Origin: Bailinhaonella thermotolerans
GTDB lineage: Bacteria > Actinomycetota > Actinomycetes > Streptosporangiales > Streptosporangiaceae
Reading direction: 5' to 3'
Length of the DNA stretch: 64,000 bases
NCBI RefSeq assembly: GCF_003594875.1
Contig: NZ_QZEY01000004.1
Location: 186,001 to 250,000 of the forward strand
The stretch's first letter is position 1; every line of letters begins with the position of its first letter. Shown here piece by piece: positions 57,948-64,000 of this stretch. The notes below the pieces were generated by a model, which saw only the letters and a program-made list of their open reading frames with translations, was not told the origin of the DNA and did not search any database. Position numbers and translations under genes: made by a program.

Positions 57948-59522
57948 GTGACCTCAGTACCTCCCGAAACCGGTCATCCACGGCGCTGGTACGTGCTGGG
58001 CGTGCTCGTGCTCAGCCTTCTGGCCGTGGTCCTCGACAACACCATCCTCAACGTCGCGCTGAAGACGATCGCCGATCCGCGCGCCGGCCTGGGGGCGACC
58101 CAGGCCGAGCTGGAGTGGTCGATCAACTCCTACACCCTGGTGTTCGCCGGGCTGCTGTTCACGTTCGGCGTGATCGGCGACCGGCTCGGCCGCCGGCGGC
58201 TGCTCATGGCGGGCATGGCGGTGTTCGGCCTGGCGTCGCTGCTGTCGGCGTACGCCCAGAGCCCCGACCAGCTCATCTGGGCCCGCGCCCTGATGGGCCT
58301 GGGCGGCGCGGCCGTCATGCCGCAGACCTTGTCGATCATCAGCAACGTGTTCGAGCCGCACGAGCGGGGCAAGGCCATCGGCATCTGGGCGGGCGCGGTG
58401 GGCCTGGCCATCGCCATCGGGCCGATCACCGGCGGCCTGCTGCTGGAGCACTTCTGGTGGGGCTCGGTGTTCCTCGTCAACGTGCCCGTCGTGCTGATCG
58501 GCCTGGTGCTGATCAGGACGATCGTGCCCGAGTCCCGCAGCCCCCTGCGCGGCGGCCTCGACCCGTTCGGCGTGCTCCTGTCGATCGTCGGGCTGGTCGC
58601 CCTGACGTACGGGATCATCGAGGGCGGCGACACCGGCGACTGGGCCTCGCCCCTGGTGCTCGGGCCGATCGTGCTCGGCCTCGCGGTGCTGGGACTGTTC
58701 GCCTGGTGGGAGTCGCGGATCACGCATCCGGCGTTCGACGTGCGGCTCTTCCGCGACCCGCGCCTGTCGGTGGCGGTGGCCGCGATCGCGCTGGTGTTCT
58801 TCGCGATGGCCGGGGTGGTCTTCTTCATCTCGTTCTACCTGCAGAGCGTGCGCGGGTTCAGCCCGCTGGAGTCGGGCGCGCTGGTGCTCCCGGTGGCGAT
58901 CGCGCAGCTCCTGGTCTCGCCGCGCAGCGCCGGGCTGGTCAAGCGGTTCGGGCCGCGGGCGGTCGGCGTGACCGGCCTGCTGCTCCTCACCGCCGCGCTC
59001 TACAGCTACCGGACCATCGGCGTGGACAGCCCGATCTGGCTGCTGGAGGTCACGATGTTCTTCCAGGGCGCGGGGATGGCGCTGGTCATGCCGCCCGCCA
59101 CCGAGTCGATCATGTCGGCGCTGCCGCGCGAGCGGGCCGGCGCGGGCTCGGCGGTCCAGAACGTCGCGCGCCAGGTCGCCGTCGCGCTCGGCGTCGCGGT
59201 GCTCGGCTCCGTCGTCGCGGCGACGTACCGCGATCGCATGGAGCCGCTGCTCGGCGGGCTCCCGGCGGCGCTGCGGGACGCGGCGGCCGGGTCGATCGAG
59301 GGCACCCACGCCGTCGCCTCGCGGCTCGGGCCCGGCGCCGGCCGTATCCTGGCCGAGGCGAACGCCGCGTTCGTGGACGGAGTGCACATCACCGCGCTCG
59401 TGTCCGGCACGATCGCTCTCCTCGGGATGCTGGTCGTGTGGCGGTGGATGCCCGGGCGGCCTACGGTTGACCGGACGACGCCCGGGCCGGTCCGGCGCGA
59501 AGAAGTGTCTGTTGGGGCATGA
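57948..59522 (+). CDS. MFS drug exporter, DHA2 family (14 TM)
   Basis: A 524-residue transporter from GTG 57948 (VTSVPPETG). It has 14 membrane helices with the DHA2 motifs LDNTILNVALKTIADPRAGL, GDRLGRRRLLMAGM, RALMGLGGAAVMPQTLSIIS and GLAIAIGPITGGLLLEHFWW. A longer frame to 57879 would run through the operator. It is probably regulated by the TetR gene 9 bp downstream on the same strand. The substrate is unknown. Confidence 0.93.
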   Translation: MTSVPPETGHPRRWYVLGVLVLSLLAVVLDNTILNVALKTIADPRAGLGATQAELEWSINSYTLVFAGLLFTFGVIGDRLGRRRLLMAGMAVFGLASLLSAYAQSPDQLIWARALMGLGGAAVMPQTLSIISNVFEPHERGKAIGIWAGAVGLAIAIGPITGGLLLEHFWWGSVFLVNVPVVLIGLVLIRTIVPESRSPLRGGLDPFGVLLSIVGLVALTYGIIEGGDTGDWASPLVLGPIVLGLAVLGLFAWWESRITHPAFDVRLFRDPRLSVAVAAIALVFFAMAGVVFFISFYLQSVRGFSPLESGALVLPVAIAQLLVSPRSAGLVKRFGPRAVGVTGLLLLTAALYSYRTIGVDSPIWLLEVTMFFQGAGMALVMPPATESIMSALPRERAGAGSAVQNVARQVAVALGVAVLGSVVAATYRDRMEPLLGGLPAALRDAAAGSIEGTHAVASRLGPGAGRILAEANAAFVDGVHITALVSGTIALLGMLVVWRWMPGRPTVDRTTPGPVRREEVSVGA

Positions 59523-59531
59523 GTTAGGACG

Positions 59532-60143
59532 ATGAACGACGTGAAGGGCGCGACGGTCCGGTCGCCGGGCCGCCCACGCAGCGAACGGGCCGAGCGGGCC
59601 ATCATCGAGGCCACGCTCGACCTCTTCGCCGAGGTGGCGAGCGTGAGCCGGCTGTCGATCGAGGCCGTCGCGGCCCGGGCGGGCGTCGGCAAGACGACCA
59701 TCTACCGGCGCTGGCCCAACAAGGAGGCCCTCCTCATCGACGCCCTGGCCACCATCAAGCCTCCGCCCCCCGAGGTGGCCGGCGAGTCCGTCCGCGAGGA
59801 CCTGCTCACCCTCATGCGGGTCGTCGGAGTGCACCGCGGCGACGACCGCCTGGGCTGCATCATGCGCATCGTCCAGGCCGAGGCGGAGAAGCACCCCGAG
59901 TTCATGCGGGACTACCGCCACACCGTGATGGCCCCCCACCGCCAGGCCCTCATGAACGTCCTCCGGCGCGGCGTGGAGTCGGGCGAGCTCCGTGCCGACC
60001 TCGACCTGGACCTGGCCCACGCGGCGATCGTCGGCGCCCTCCTCTACCGCAACCGGGCCGCCTGGCACGACGCCCCCGCCCCGCCCGACTACCCCGAGGT
60101 CCTCCTCGACGCCCTTCTCCGCGGCTTCGCCCCGCCCGCCTGA
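59532..60143 (+). CDS. TetR family transcriptional regulator
   Basis: A 203-residue repressor with an N-terminal HTH (RPRSERAERAIIEATLDLFA, then LSIEAVAARAGVGKTTIYRR, then WPNKEALLIDAL) and a TetR_C-type ligand domain (HPEFMRDYRHTVMAPHRQAL). It follows the DHA2 exporter gene by 9 bp in one operon. The CGATACG-type operators upstream of the exporter suggest it controls its own operon. Confidence 0.93.
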   Translation: MNDVKGATVRSPGRPRSERAERAIIEATLDLFAEVASVSRLSIEAVAARAGVGKTTIYRRWPNKEALLIDALATIKPPPPEVAGESVREDLLTLMRVVGVHRGDDRLGCIMRIVQAEAEKHPEFMRDYRHTVMAPHRQALMNVLRRGVESGELRADLDLDLAHAAIVGALLYRNRAAWHDAPAPPDYPEVLLDALLRGFAPPA

Positions 60144-60154
60144 CCCCGCTTCGG

Positions 60155-60233
60155 GCCGTACGGCCTGATCGTGCGGGCCGTACGGCCTGAGCCGCGCGCC
60201 GGGCCGTACGGCCGGGGCGCGCGGCCGTACGGC
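60155..60233. repeat. Array of four GCCGTACGGC palindromes
   Basis: Exact copies at 60155-60164, 60177-60186, 60203-60212 and 60224-60233 lie between the convergent TetR and glutamine amidotransferase genes. Confidence 0.8.
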
Positions 60234-60308
60234 CCGCGGGGCGTCCCCGCCGGAACGGCACGCGGGATCGCCGGAGGCGAGCCGCCGGCGGGGGCGGGCG
60301 GCGGGTGG

Positions 60309-61013
60309 TCAGCGGGACGCGGCGGCGGCGCGGACGGCGTCGGCGAAGGCCGCGGCGAGCGGGCGCCAGGTGTCGGTCACCTGCTTGACCTGGGCGAGGA
60401 CCCGCTGGGGGTCGAGCCCGGCGGCGGTGACCTTGTGGGCGCCGCCCGCCATCCAGGACTCGTAGATGTCGTAGGTGGCCTCGGGGTGGAACTGGACGGC
60501 CCAGGCGCAGGAGCCGAGGCGGTAGGCCTGGGCGGGGTAGACGTCCCCGGTCGCCAGGGGGACGGCGCCCTCGGGGAGCCGGGTCATGGCGTCCTTGTGC
60601 CACTGGACGGCGAGGGCGGTGGCGGGGACGCCCCGCATGAGGGGGTCGGCGTCCGCCGCCGGGAGCCTCCGCACGGGGAGGAGCCCGGTCTCCAGCCCGT
60701 GCGAGCCCGGCCGCACCTCCCCGCCGCACGCCAGGGTGAGGAGCTGCGCCCCGAGGCAGATCCCGAGCGTCGGGACCTCCGCCTCCACGGCCCGCCTGAG
60801 CAACGCGCGCGTAGGCCGTAACCAGGGATAACGGTCGTCCTCGTCGGCCGAGGGCTCGCCCCCGAGCACGATCAGCCCGGCGCCCTCCGGCGCCGGCGGC
60901 ACGGGATCGCCCAGATAGGGCCGCACGATGTCACAGGGGAGCCCGAGCCACTCCGCGAAGTACCCCAGATGGGCGTCCGCTTCGTGCTCGATGACCAGAA
61001 TGCGGGGTTCCAT
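60309..61013 (-). CDS. Class I glutamine amidotransferase
   Basis: A 234-residue enzyme of the GMP-synthase/GATase_1 type. The triad is Cys86 (LGICLGAQLLTLACGG), His176 and Glu178 (AVQFHPEAT). The GLIVLGGEPSADEDDRYPWL start resembles free-standing amidotransferases of unknown acceptor, some of which cleave gamma-glutamyl compounds. It stands alone, divergent from the kinase gene. Confidence 0.9.
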   Translation of the reverse strand: MEPRILVIEHEADAHLGYFAEWLGLPCDIVRPYLGDPVPPAPEGAGLIVLGGEPSADEDDRYPWLRPTRALLRRAVEAEVPTLGICLGAQLLTLACGGEVRPGSHGLETGLLPVRRLPAADADPLMRGVPATALAVQWHKDAMTRLPEGAVPLATGDVYPAQAYRLGSCAWAVQFHPEATYDIYESWMAGGAHKVTAAGLDPQRVLAQVKQVTDTWRPLAAAFADAVRAAAASR

Positions 61014-61077
61014 GCGCAGAGCTTAGGAGTCCCCGGGGAACGGCGAACCCTTCGGGACGGCCGCGCGTCACAGGGGC

Positions 61078-64000
<2,923 letters not shown>

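Overview
The window reads as one contiguous chromosomal stretch from a very high-GC actinomycete. The base composition, GTG starts, IclR/MarR/TetR/MocR/PucR/XRE regulators, F420-linked enzymes (an F420-dependent LLM oxidoreductase and an NADPH:F420 reductase), eukaryotic-type Ser/Thr kinases and a ClpP pair fit Actinomycetota. A Streptosporangiales-like organism is my inference; no rRNA or other taxonomic marker is present. I see no tRNA, rRNA, CRISPR array, insertion sequence, integrase or phage gene.

Layout. 1-3.5 kb: the 3' end of a Ser/Thr kinase gene with BTRD repeats, an orphan histidine kinase, and a MarR/DoxX divergent pair with visible operators. 3.5-13 kb: a FadD19-like acyl-CoA synthetase, two unrecognised proteins, a tandem histidine kinase whose first half is a pseudokinase, its likely response regulator, and a LolD/MacB-type ABC exporter. 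13-18.5 kb: a methyltransferase, a GGCT-like protein, and an IclR-controlled carbohydrate ABC importer without its own ATPase. 18.6-27.3 kb: an MFS/ArsR pair, a lipoprotein, DUF305/DUF3105, alanine dehydrogenase, a SecD-P1-head-like protein, a purine permease and DUF2630. 27.6-32.3 kb: a TPP enzyme, a NAT-family purine permease and PucR. 32.7-34.3 kb: an XRE-TPR regulator divergent from a 45-residue exported peptide that was not among the longer ORFs. 34.3-38.7 kb: an acyl-CoA synthetase, CopC, and a CopD-CtaG fusion. 38.9-47.5 kb: LLM oxidoreductase, PrsW-like protease, methionine aminopeptidase, a solitary CdiA-CT-like domain, a cyclase/LysR pair, a second-type ClpP pair and the F420 reductase. 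47.5-60.2 kb: proline iminopeptidase, a LigD phosphoesterase fused to a dead ligase domain, two MFS/TetR efflux modules, a MocR/trans-sulfuration enzyme pair, a sigma-like membrane beta-propeller protein and panB. 60.3-64 kb: a glutamine amidotransferase and a kinase fused to an nSTAND/WD40 tail that runs off the window.

Most genes are housekeeping or small regulator-plus-target pairs. Divergent pairs repeatedly carry clear inverted-repeat operators, and convergent pairs are separated by strong hairpins or by arrays of the palindrome GCCGTACGGC. I counted 25 exact copies of that palindrome by eye.

The most interesting candidate for an undescribed system is at 32.7-34.3 kb. An RRNPP-like cytoplasmic regulator (HTH plus TPR-like repeats) faces, across only 50 bp, a gene for a short exported peptide ending in Asp-Cys-Cys. 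It has the form of a peptide quorum-sensing cassette. Other unusual architectures are the tandem pseudokinase/kinase, the degenerate sigma factor fused to a membrane propeller, the kinase/nSTAND-WD40 chimera and the LigD-like protein with an inactivated ligase domain.
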